Source: Spirochaetales bacterium
GTDB taxonomy: Bacteria > Spirochaetota > Spirochaetia > Sphaerochaetales > Sphaerochaetaceae
Assembly: GCA_017475725.1 (NCBI GenBank)
Contig: JAFVFA010000033.1
Coordinates: 1-7,335 of the forward strand
DNA: 7,335 nucleotides
Direction of reading: 5' to 3'
Made by a program: the position numbers and the translations under genes. This document shows, in pieces, positions 1 to 5,997 of the stretch. The notes beneath the pieces are model-generated. The model saw only the letters and a program-made list of their open reading frames with translations. It had not been told where the DNA came from and searched no databases. The stretch's first letter is position 1, and each line of letters opens with the position of its first letter.

Positions 1-323
1 AAACCAAGGAACTTCAGAGTTCCGAGGGTGACGTTGGCATGGAATCTCAGGCCTCCTTTGTATGGACCTATTGCGCTGTTGTACTGGACTCTCCATCCAC
101 GGTTCACCTGAAGCTCGTGGTTGTCATCCTCCCATTCGACTCTGAACTGGATGATTCTCTCAGGCTCAACGATCCTGTCGAGGATCTTGTTCTTAAGGTA
201 AAGCGGATTAGCATTGACAACATCAATGACAGAGGCGATGACCTCTCTGGCAGCCTGAATGAACTCCGGCTGTGCAGGGTTCTTTCTCTCAAGCTCAGCC
301 ATGAACTCGTCTAGATTGTACAT
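1..323 (-). CDS. gdhA: NADP-type glutamate dehydrogenase, N-terminal part (runs off left edge)
   Basis: This gene encodes glutamate dehydrogenase, which makes glutamate from 2-oxoglutarate and ammonium in the cytoplasm with NAD(P)H. Only residues 1-107 are in the window; the rest lies beyond base 1. Reading the minus strand from ATG at 323-321 gives MYNLDEFMAELERKNPAQ and onward. It aligns by eye with the start of E. coli GdhA through VEPERIIQFRVEW (residues 52-64), QVNRGWRVQYNSAIGPYKGG (72-91) and LRFHANVTLGTLKFLG (92-107). Lys89 in GPYKGG corresponds to the conserved substrate-binding lysine of the family. The start is set by a strong ribosome binding site, GGAGG at 333-329, five bases before the ATG. 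It is transcribed away from the topoisomerase block and has its own promoter. The family assignment is firm; NADP rather than NAD preference is inferred from likeness to the E. coli hexameric type, since the cofactor domain is not visible. Confidence 0.93.
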   Translation of the reverse strand, partial: MYNLDEFMAELERKNPAQPEFIQAAREVIASVIDVVNANPLYLKNKILDRIVEPERIIQFRVEWEDDNHELQVNRGWRVQYNSAIGPYKGGLRFHANVTLGTLKFLG

Positions 324-343
324 ATATTCCTCCATTTTTCACG

Positions 344-368
344 GAATGTCCCCCAATCGGGAACACTC
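344..368 (-). promoter_or_regulatory. leader hairpin in the gdhA 5' UTR
   Basis: On the minus strand, GAGTGTTCCC (368-359), loop GATTG (358-354) and GGGGACATTC (353-344) form a 10-bp stem with eight Watson-Crick pairs and two G-U pairs. On the plus strand the same two positions would be A-C mismatches, so the helix is only complete in the gdhA transcript. It starts about three bases after the predicted transcription start and ends about ten bases before the ribosome binding site. No U-run follows, so it does not look like a finished terminator. It could stabilise the 5' end, be a protein or RNA switch site, or be a DNA operator read as an imperfect palindrome. Confidence 0.55.
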
Positions 369-377
369 TGCAAGGAC

Positions 378-405
378 AGGATAGCACCAATCCGGCAGTT
401 GTCAA
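378..405 (-). promoter_or_regulatory. sigma70-type promoter of gdhA
   Basis: Read on the minus strand, a perfect -35 TTGACA (405-400) is followed after 16 bases by TATCCT (383-378), which matches four of six bases of the -10 consensus. The predicted transcription start is near 371, giving a leader of about 48 bases before the gdhA ATG at 323. The -10 box is imperfect and the spacer is one base short of the optimum, so an activator may contribute; that last point is inference. Confidence 0.6.
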
Positions 406-491
406 CTTTATGTTTGAGATTTAGGTCAATATAAGTTCAGCGTTTTGCGAAAAGTATCAATTTTACGATTTCGAATTAACGGAAATGTAAA

Positions 492-513
492 TTCGGCGAA
501 AAGATCAGCCGAA
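492..513 (-). terminator. possible weak terminator after the pseudouridine synthase gene
   Basis: On the minus strand, TTCGGC (513-508) and GCCGAA (497-492) are perfect 6-bp arms with a 10-base loop that contains the TGA stop codon of the pseudouridine synthase. The downstream bases TTTACATTT are T-rich but interrupted. This would be a modest intrinsic terminator for the parE-parC-rlu transcript, placed before the gdhA promoter. The stem is short, so this is tentative. Confidence 0.35.
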
Positions 514-1236
514 ATAGGTCCAGATTCTGTCATCCGGCACAGGTGCCACTGCATGCACAAGCTGATGGCTGACAGGATGCTCGAAGGATATCTCCCTTGA
601 GTGCAGGCAGATCCCCCCGTTCTCGTCCGAGCGAGGGAAGCCGTACTTCAGGTCCCCCTTGATGTGAACTCCGCAGGCTGCAAGCTGCGCCCTGATCTGG
701 TGGTGTCTGCCGGTCAGCAGGTGGATCTCCAGAAGCGTGTAGCGCTCCGACTGCCCTATCTGCCTGTATTCCAGCCTGGCCTCCTGCAGATCCCCCTTGC
801 GGATTCCATGGAGGTTCGGTGCCCCTCCGTCCGCCGCCGGCCTGTAGGCGAAACTCTTGTTCTTTTCGGTGTTTCTATAGATATAGTGCCTCAGAAGGCC
901 GCTCTGGTCCGTCATGGGACGGTCCACTATTGCCCAGTAGAACTTGTCGACCTTGCCGTCACGGAACATCTGGGAAAGCCTGCTCAGGGCCTTGTCCGTG
1001 CGGGCGAAGACCACAATGCCGCTTGTGGGCCGGTCAAGTCTGTGAGGCAGGCCGAGGAACACGTTCCCCGGCTTGCTGTACTTCCGCTTCAGATAGGCCT
1101 TCACATCATCGGCCAGGGTGGTGTCCCCGGTCTTGTCGGCCTGGACGATCTCCCCCGGCAGTTTGTTGACTATGATGATGTGGTTGTCCTCGTACAGGAC
1201 CCTTGAAGCAAGATCACACATGGTCTCAGACATCAT
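505..1236 (-). CDS. RluA-family RNA pseudouridine synthase
   Basis: This is a cytoplasmic enzyme of the RluA family, which isomerises uridine to pseudouridine in rRNA or tRNA. The catalytic signature HRLDRPTSG lies at residues 65-73, with Asp68 the catalytic aspartate. A second family motif, TGRHHQIRAQ, lies at 175-184. No N-terminal S4 domain is present; at 243 residues it is a short catalytic-domain-only member. The frame stays open upstream to 1368, but that part lies inside parC and encodes an Arg/Pro-rich shadow. The real start is probably one of ATG 1236, ATG 1233 or ATG 1221, because the recognisable domain begins at SRVLYEDNHIIIVNK. Starting at 1236 overlaps the end of parC by 11 bases and suggests translational coupling; GGGG about seven bases upstream is only a weak ribosome binding site. 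Which RNA site it modifies cannot be told from sequence, so no RluA-F symbol is assigned. Confidence 0.9.
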   Translation of the reverse strand: MMSETMCDLASRVLYEDNHIIIVNKLPGEIVQADKTGDTTLADDVKAYLKRKYSKPGNVFLGLPHRLDRPTSGIVVFARTDKALSRLSQMFRDGKVDKFYWAIVDRPMTDQSGLLRHYIYRNTEKNKSFAYRPAADGGAPNLHGIRKGDLQEARLEYRQIGQSERYTLLEIHLLTGRHHQIRAQLAACGVHIKGDLKYGFPRSDENGGICLHSREISFEHPVSHQLVHAVAPVPDDRIWTYFG

Positions 1237-3325
1237 CGAAGAGCCCCGGCATGTCGTCATCGGAAGGCTTCCTGGCCTTCTTGGGCTCGGTCTTGGCAGC
1301 CTCAGCTTCAGGGGCCTTGACCTCCTCAAGCTCCATGTCCTCTCCCTGCTCCTCATCCTCAGTCGCATCGGAAAGGCTCTCCGTGGCGGTCTTCTTCTCG
1401 TTCTCGACGAGCTTGCAAGGCTTGATGCGGATGGATGCTATCTCCTTCTTGGTGATGGTGACTCCACCGGCCTTCGCGCCCTTGACCAGATAGTCGGAGA
1501 ACAGGAAGGTGGTCTCCTTAACGCGGCTCGGCCCCTTGTAGGTGACGGTGACCTCCGCATTGGGCAGGATGGACAGCTTCTTGAGGGAGTTGTTCTCAGG
1601 ATCAGGCAGGAGCTCGTACGGCTTGTTCATGATGAAACCCGAGAGCTTGCACCTCTTTATGTAGGTCACCTTGGTCTTCCTGTCCAGGTAGATCACGGTG
1701 AAGACTATGTCCTCCAGGCTCTCCTTGTCAGCCAGACCTACATAGACGACCTCCTTGCCCACGAACAGCTTGTCCGAGACATTGGTGCAGTAATAGGTTC
1801 CGTCCTTCTGGACAATGAGTATCTTGTCGAACTCAGAGACCTTCATCATTGTGTTTCCGGTCTTGATGTTGATGCCCAGATAGCCGGTCATTGCATCGTA
1901 TTTGAGGTCATTGTCACGTTTTGCGACATCGCGGACATCAATCATGTTGAAGTCGGCCACAACAGTCTTCCTCTTGTGTGTCTCGGCGTCCAGATCGGCC
2001 TTTATGCTTGTGAGAGTGCGGATGGAATACTCGTCCAGATGGGTCAGGTCGTAGTCCACCTGCTTGATGTTCGCGTTGATCTGGTCAATCTCCTGGTTGT
2101 TCTTCTCTATGTCGAACAGGGAGATCCTTCGGATCGGTATCTTCAGAAGGCGGTCCACGTCCTCATCCGTGACCTCGCGCACCAGCTGGTCCTGGTATGG
2201 GATGAAACCGGTCTTGACGGCGCTGACCACAGCCTCCTGCGTCTTCTTCTGCTCGATTCTCTTGTAGATCCTCTCCTCTATGAAGATGCGCTCCAGGGTC
2301 CTTGTGTGCAGCTTGTCGAAGAGATGTCCCCTCTCGACCTCAAGCTCCTTCTTCGAGACCTCCAGGATGTGGTCCGCATGGTACCTGATGACGTCGCTCA
2401 CCGTGCAGACGTGCGGAAGCTTGTCGCGGATGACAAGGCAGTTGACCGAGATCTTCTGCTCGCACAGGGTGTATGCGTACAGGGCGTCCACGATGTCCTT
2501 GGTGTAGGTCCCCTTTGCAAGCGATATCTCGATGTTGACCTTGTCCGCGGTGAAGTCGTTCACGCTCTGGATCTTGAGTCTGCCCTTCTTGATGGCGTCC
2601 TCTATCGAGTGGATCATCTTCTCGCTGTCGACTCCGTACGGAAGCTCCTCTATGATGATCTTCTTCGCGTTCGATGTATCGAGCTTGGCCCTGACCAGAA
2701 CGGAACCCAGCCCATCCTGGTAGTCGGATACGTCCATGAAGCCGCCGCCCGGGAAGTCGGGATAGAGATGGAACTCCTCGCCCTTGATGGCGGCGATCTG
2801 CGCATCTATGACCTCGAGCGCATTGTGCGGCAGGATCTTGGTGGACATTCCGACGGCGATTCCCTCCGTGCCCTGGATGAGGACCACAGGGATCTTTGCA
2901 GGGAAGACCACAGGCTCCTTGCTTCTTCCGTCGTAGGACTCCACGTACTCCGTGATCTCGGGGTTGTACAGGACCTTCTTGGCGAAGGGCAGCAGACGGC
3001 ACTCTATGTATCTGGCGGCGGCAGGGCCGTCACCCGTCATGAAGTTGCCGTAGTTCCCCTGCTTGTCTATGAACAGGTCACAGTTCGCAAGGTTGACGAG
3101 GGCCGTGTAGATGGAGGCATCACCATGCGGATGGTAGTGCATGGTCGAACCGACGACGTTGGCGACCTTGTTGAAGCGGCCGTCGTCCATCTCGATCATT
3201 GTATGCAGGATACGTCTCTGTACGGGCTTGAGGCCGTCCTCGATGTCCGGGATGGCCCTGTCCTTGATCACGTAGGAGGCGTACTCGATGAAGTTCTGTC
3301 TGAACAAATCCTTTGCTTTTGCCAT
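1226..3325 (-). CDS. parC: DNA topoisomerase IV subunit A (ParC-type)
   Basis: This is the 699-residue DNA-cleaving subunit of a type IIA topoisomerase, which with ParE unlinks daughter chromosomes. Visible landmarks are DGLKPVQRRIL (30-40), HPHGDASIYTALVNLAN (65-81), and AAARYIE with the catalytic Tyr106 after Arg105. The conserved IQGTEGIAVGMSTKILPHN block follows at 150-168. A helical coiled-coil arm spans roughly 320-450, and a beta-pinwheel-like C-terminal domain about 470-636. No GyrA-box is seen, which favours topoisomerase IV over gyrase. Residues 637-699 are a charged, probably disordered tail ending in DDDMPGLFDDV. Ala70 and Thr74 occupy the places of E. coli GyrA Ser83 and Asp87. 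The start is fixed by AGGAGG at 3337-3332, six bases before the ATG and overlapping the parE stop. The gene contains no TTA, CTA or TCA codons, a sign of strong codon bias. Confidence 0.94.
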   Translation of the reverse strand: MAKAKDLFRQNFIEYASYVIKDRAIPDIEDGLKPVQRRILHTMIEMDDGRFNKVANVVGSTMHYHPHGDASIYTALVNLANCDLFIDKQGNYGNFMTGDGPAAARYIECRLLPFAKKVLYNPEITEYVESYDGRSKEPVVFPAKIPVVLIQGTEGIAVGMSTKILPHNALEVIDAQIAAIKGEEFHLYPDFPGGGFMDVSDYQDGLGSVLVRAKLDTSNAKKIIIEELPYGVDSEKMIHSIEDAIKKGRLKIQSVNDFTADKVNIEISLAKGTYTKDIVDALYAYTLCEQKISVNCLVIRDKLPHVCTVSDVIRYHADHILEVSKKELEVERGHLFDKLHTRTLERIFIEERIYKRIEQKKTQEAVVSAVKTGFIPYQDQLVREVTDEDVDRLLKIPIRRISLFDIEKNNQEIDQINANIKQVDYDLTHLDEYSIRTLTSIKADLDAETHKRKTVVADFNMIDVRDVAKRDNDLKYDAMTGYLGINIKTGNTMMKVSEFDKILIVQKDGTYYCTNVSDKLFVGKEVVYVGLADKESLEDIVFTVIYLDRKTKVTYIKRCKLSGFIMNKPYELLPDPENNSLKKLSILPNAEVTVTYKGPSRVKETTFLFSDYLVKGAKAGGVTITKKEIASIRIKPCKLVENEKKTATESLSDATEDEEQGEDMELEEVKAPEAEAAKTEPKKARKPSDDDMPGLFDDV

Positions 3326-3336
3326 CTACAGCCTCC

Positions 3337-5148
3337 TCAAACCAGGTTTTCCATGATGAAGTCACGTCTTTCCGGCGTGTTGTTCCCCATGTAGAAGTTC
3401 ATGGCCTTCCTGGCCTCCGCTATGCTGTCGACGGTGACGGGGATCAGGCGCATGTCCTCTCCGATGAACTGTCCGAACTCCTTGGCGGATATCTCTCCAA
3501 GTCCCTTGAACCTTGTGACCTCGGAGCCCTTTATCTGGCTCATCATGGTGTCACGCTCCTTCTCGGAGTAGCAGTAGGTGGTGACACTCTTGTTCCTGAC
3601 CCTGAACAGCGGCGTGTCCAGGATGAAGACCCTTCCGGCGTGGATCAGGTCCTCGAAGTAGCTCAGGAAGTATGTCAGCAGAAGGATTCTGATATGGTAG
3701 CCGTCTATATCGGCATCGGTGGCGAATATGACCTTGGAGTATCTGAGGCCCTCTATGCCGTTCTCGATCCCCAGAGCGGCCATCACGTTGTAGAGCTCAG
3801 CGTTCTTGTACATGTCAGTCATCGAAAGGCCGTTGGTGTTGAGCGGCTTTCCCCTGAGGCTGAAGACGGCCTGGGTCATGACGTCACGCGCCGTGTTGAG
3901 CGTGCCTGATGCGGAATCTCCCTCCGTCAGGAAGATCATTGACCTCTCGCCCATGTCGGCATGGGGGCCGGTCTGCCCCAGGTGGAACTTGCAGTCCTTG
4001 AGCTTGGGGATGTTGATGGAGATCTTCTTGGCGTTCTCCTTGGCTATCTTCTTGACCTCTGTGAGCTTCTTTCTGATGTTCTCGTTGGTCAGGATCTTCT
4101 GGTTCAGAAGCTTTGCCACCTCCGGGTTCTTGTGGAGGTGCTCGATGATGGCCTCCTTGACCTCGTTGATGATGGGCATTCGGACCTCGGTGTTGCCGAG
4201 CTTGTTCTTGGTCTGGCTCTCGAAGACAGGGGTCTCGACCTTTATGGCAATGGCCCCCACAATGCCCTCGCGGACATCCTGAGGCGCCCAGGTGGACTTG
4301 TTGAAGAACTCCTTCACGCCGGCCAGGATACCCTCCTTGAAGGCTGCCTGGTGGGTGCCTCCGTCGCTGGTGTACTGTCCGTTGACGTAGGAGAAGTATG
4401 TCTCGCCGCTGAACTCGCGGGTATGGGTGAAGGCGAACTCCACCGTCTTGCTCTTGTGGTGGATTATGTCGTAGATGCCGTTGTCCTCGACCTCCTTCTC
4501 AAGAAGGTCCAGAAGACCGTGCTGGCTCCTGAAGATCTGCTTGTTGTAGTCCAGTGTGAGTCCGGTGTTCAGATAGCAGTAGTTGTTGAGCCTCTGGGTT
4601 ATGAACTCATCGTTGAAGGAATATGGCCCGAAGACCTCCTCGTCGGGTATGAACTCGGTCAGGGTGCCGTCCGGCTCGTCCGTCCTGCCCTCGTTCTGTG
4701 ACTTGAGCACGCCCTTCTCGAAGAAGGCCTCGAAGAAGCGCCCCGCCCTGTGGGACTTGACGTGGAACCATGAGCTGAGTGCGTTGACGGCCTTTGTGCC
4801 GACGCCGTTGAGACCGACGCTGAACTGGAAGACATCGTTGTTGTACTTAGCGCCGGTGTTGATCTCCGACACACAGTCTATGACCTTTCCGAGGGGGATT
4901 CCCCTTCCATGGTCGCGGACGCTTACCTTCTTGTCCTCGAGTCTGATCGTAATCCTGCTTCCCGCCCCCATGATGAACTCATCGATGCTGTTGTCGATGA
5001 CCTCCTTCATGAGAACGTATATGCCGTCGTCCACGTGCGTTCCGTTGCCGAGACGACCGATGTACATACCTGGGCGCAGCCTGATGTGCTCAAGGGCTGA
5101 CATGGTCTGTACGGAGCTTTCATCATATACGGGTTTTCTCTCTGCCAT
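3337..5148 (-). CDS. parE: DNA topoisomerase IV subunit B (ParE-type)
   Basis: This is the 603-residue ATPase subunit partnering ParC. The GHKL ATPase domain shows RPGMYIG (25-31), KEVIDNSIDE (48-57; catalytic-base Glu49 and Mg-binding Asn53), DHGRGIP (79-85), and GLNGVGTKAVNALS (112-125) as the ATP-lid motif. The transducer domain carries the QTK loop, Gln312-Lys314. The TOPRIM domain has LTEGDSASG (407-415, Glu409), LRGKPLNT (431-438) and TDADIDGYHIR (477-487, with the Asp478/480/482 metal ligands), followed by RFKGLGEI (546-553). There is no large C-terminal insertion of the kind found in proteobacterial GyrB. The start at 5148 (MAERKPVYDE) is preferred over the in-frame ATG at 5157. That upstream ATG lies inside a perfect -10 box, so a transcript from this promoter cannot contain it. 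It is the first gene of the parE-parC-rlu operon, with 11 bases between its stop and the parC start. Confidence 0.94.
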   Translation of the reverse strand: MAERKPVYDESSVQTMSALEHIRLRPGMYIGRLGNGTHVDDGIYVLMKEVIDNSIDEFIMGAGSRITIRLEDKKVSVRDHGRGIPLGKVIDCVSEINTGAKYNNDVFQFSVGLNGVGTKAVNALSSWFHVKSHRAGRFFEAFFEKGVLKSQNEGRTDEPDGTLTEFIPDEEVFGPYSFNDEFITQRLNNYCYLNTGLTLDYNKQIFRSQHGLLDLLEKEVEDNGIYDIIHHKSKTVEFAFTHTREFSGETYFSYVNGQYTSDGGTHQAAFKEGILAGVKEFFNKSTWAPQDVREGIVGAIAIKVETPVFESQTKNKLGNTEVRMPIINEVKEAIIEHLHKNPEVAKLLNQKILTNENIRKKLTEVKKIAKENAKKISINIPKLKDCKFHLGQTGPHADMGERSMIFLTEGDSASGTLNTARDVMTQAVFSLRGKPLNTNGLSMTDMYKNAELYNVMAALGIENGIEGLRYSKVIFATDADIDGYHIRILLLTYFLSYFEDLIHAGRVFILDTPLFRVRNKSVTTYCYSEKERDTMMSQIKGSEVTRFKGLGEISAKEFGQFIGEDMRLIPVTVDSIAEARKAMNFYMGNNTPERRDFIMENLV

Positions 5149-5155
5149 AAGGTGC

Positions 5156-5185
5156 ATTATAGCAAAAATATTTAACCTATGTGTA
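5156..5185 (-). promoter_or_regulatory. parE: extended -10 promoter of parE, abutting the start codon
   Basis: Minus strand: a -35-like TACACA (5185-5180, four of six), an 18-base spacer ending in TGC (5164-5162), and a perfect TATAAT (5161-5156). This gives a full extended -10 element, TGCTATAAT. Seven bases (GCACCTT) separate it from the parE ATG at 5148, so transcription should begin at 5149 or 5148. The mRNA would then have no leader or a single leader base. No Shine-Dalgarno sequence is present before this ATG. Confidence 0.7.
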
Positions 5186-5270
5186 GTATGATTGCGCCCT
5201 GCTTTACCACAGATTTAGCGTTTCTTCTGGCTGCCCCGAAGCCTCCCGCCTGCCGATGCCAAACAGGTTA

Positions 5271-5322
5271 TCGTACTGTGAATGTTTACATTTCGTACGG
5301 AATCCACTATGATAAATCGTAC
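5271..5322 (+). repeat. three TCGTAC repeats, probable antitoxin operator
   Basis: TCGTAC occurs at 5271-5276, 5293-5298 and 5317-5322, start-to-start spacings of 22 and 24 bases, close to two helical turns each. The first copy lies just upstream of the -35 box. The second lies in the -35/-10 spacer and is part of a near-palindrome, TTTCGTACGGAA. The third covers the predicted transcription start. This layout suits autorepression by the Phd-type antitoxin with or without toxin, as is known for this family; the identity of the binding protein is inferred. Confidence 0.55.
5285..5313 (+). promoter_or_regulatory. sigma70-type promoter of the Phd/PIN module
   Basis: TTTACA (5285-5290, five of six) and TATGAT (5308-5313, five of six) are separated by an ideal 17-base spacer. 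The predicted start of transcription is near 5320, giving a leader of about 18 bases that includes AAGGAG at 5326-5331. The -35 box overlaps a small palindrome, AATGT-TT-ACATT (5281-5292). Confidence 0.72.
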
Positions 5323-5337
5323 ACAAAGGAGAAAAAC

Positions 5338-5562
5338 GTGTCCATCACTGCAACCCAACTGAAATCGAATCTCGGCTATTATCTGGCACTTGCGGCAACG
5401 GAGACCATTTTCATCTCCAAGAACGGAAAGAACATCGCAGTCCTTTCGTCTCCGCAATCAAAAAGGACCGACCTGATCGACTCGCTTCGGGGAATACTGC
5501 CTGACGAAGGGAAGACGGTAAAGGACTACAGGGAGGAAAGGCTTTCCGGGAAATACCTATGA
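5338..5562 (+). CDS. Phd/YefM-type antitoxin
   Basis: This is a small protein of 74 residues, with GTG as start codon. It is likely the antitoxin of the PIN toxin encoded next: it should neutralise the toxin and repress the shared promoter. The N-terminal half, VSITATQLKSNLGYYLALAA then TIFISKNGKNIAVL (residues 23-36), has the typical Phd/YefM pattern: an amphipathic helix after a TATQLK-like start, then two strands with the KNGK turn. The C-terminal part (about 40-74) is charged and likely the disordered toxin-binding tail. The start is chosen because AAGGAG lies six bases before GTG 5338 and the fold begins there; the frame extends upstream to 5179 only by crossing the promoter. It overlaps the toxin gene by four bases (ATGA), which implies coupled translation. 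Family call is by pattern, not by a search. Confidence 0.82.
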   Translation: MSITATQLKSNLGYYLALAATETIFISKNGKNIAVLSSPQSKRTDLIDSLRGILPDEGKTVKDYREERLSGKYL

Positions 5563-5978
5563 AAGTCCTGATCGATACGAACATCGCACTGGATCTGATG
5601 ACAAACCGTCAGGATTTCCAGGACGATGCCGCAAAAGTGTTCACACTCTGTGCGGGAGGTCTGACCGAGGGCTTCCTCTCCGCCAATTCCGTTTGTGACC
5701 TGCACTACATACTCCACCGGCATTTCCATGATGAAAGCGTGGTAAGGACCACCCTTGAAACATGGCTGAACCTCGTAGGGGTTCTTGATGTCAACGGAGA
5801 GGACTGCATCAATGCCATGAGATCGCAGACTGCAGACTATGAGGATGCTGTCATACAGCAGGCAGCGGCAAGAAACCGGTGCGACTATATCGTGACAAGA
5901 AATCTGAGGGATTTCGAATTCTCCCCGGTTCAGGCAATCTCCCCGAAGGAATTCATCAAACTTGCCCTGAAGCGCTGA
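5559..5978 (+). CDS. PIN-domain toxin (VapC-like ribonuclease)
   Basis: The product is 139 residues and probably a metal-dependent ribonuclease that blocks translation when freed from its antitoxin. PIN landmarks are MKVLIDTNIALDLM with the first acidic ligand Asp6, ADYEDA (92-97) with Asp96, and VTRNLRDF (112-119) with Asp118. The middle acidic position is less clear; Asp47 in SVCDLHYIL (44-52) is a candidate. The length and the DTN...TRNxxDF pattern are usual for the PIN_3-like group. Its ATG sits inside the antitoxin stop (ATGA), with only a weak GGGAAA upstream, so expression probably depends on re-initiation after the antitoxin. The last codon is one base from the end of the convergent membrane-protein gene. 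The RNA target cannot be read from the sequence. Confidence 0.87.
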   Translation: MKVLIDTNIALDLMTNRQDFQDDAAKVFTLCAGGLTEGFLSANSVCDLHYILHRHFHDESVVRTTLETWLNLVGVLDVNGEDCINAMRSQTADYEDAVIQQAAARNRCDYIVTRNLRDFEFSPVQAISPKEFIKLALKR

Positions 5979-5997
5979 TTCAGACTTTCTGCATCAG
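5975..5997. terminator. hairpin spanning both convergent stop codons
   Basis: CTGATTCAGA (5975-5984) and TCTGCATCAG (5988-5997) pair over nine of ten positions with a 3-base loop. The structure includes the toxin stop (5976-5978) and the membrane-protein stop (5982-5980). Neither strand has a T-run after it, so it is not a textbook intrinsic terminator. It may slow polymerase or protect 3' ends of both converging mRNAs. As part of it is coding, chance cannot be excluded. Confidence 0.4.

Larger units (their letters stand above)
5149..5337. other. divergent intergenic region between parE and the Phd/PIN module
   Basis: This 189-bp stretch separates two divergent transcription units. The left part holds the parE promoter (minus strand) and the right part the antitoxin promoter with its repeats (plus strand). 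The middle (about 5190-5265) is C-rich and contains only a short GGCT/AGCC inverted repeat. A frame open from 5179 runs into the antitoxin, but its predicted peptide is unlike the family and it spans the antitoxin promoter. I see no gene here. Confidence 0.6.

Noticed and set aside
39..314. A 91-codon plus-strand frame at the left edge
   Set aside because: It is the in-register complement of gdhA, whose minus-strand translation matches glutamate dehydrogenase over all 107 visible residues.
447..503. Direct repeat GCGAAAAG at 447-454 and 496-503
   Set aside because: Only eight bases, A-rich, one copy lies in the loop of the putative terminator, and no promoter or gene is associated with both copies; likely chance.
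1237..1368. N-terminal extension of the pseudouridine synthase frame up to 1368
   Set aside because: The extension lies inside the parC tail, encodes an Arg/Pro-rich peptide unlike the family, and the conserved domain begins after ATG 1236.
1118..3394. A 758-codon plus-strand open frame antisense to parC
   Set aside because: It is in codon register with parC and is open only because parC lacks TTA, CTA and TCA codons. Its product is a low-complexity Leu/Val/Asp/His-rich shadow, and ParC is unmistakable on the other strand.
3961..4701. A 246-codon plus-strand open frame antisense to parE
   Set aside because: Same explanation: in register with parE, no recognisable motifs, no ribosome binding site or promoter of its own.
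5149..5157. Upstream parE start at ATG 5157
   Set aside because: This ATG overlaps the perfect TATAAT box, so it would not be on the transcript from that promoter, and it adds only three residues without a ribosome binding site.
5179..5337. N-terminal extension of the antitoxin starting at ATG 5179
   Set aside because: It would cross the promoter (TTTACA-17-TATGAT) and the TCGTAC repeats. The Phd fold begins right after GTG 5338, which has AAGGAG at the correct distance.
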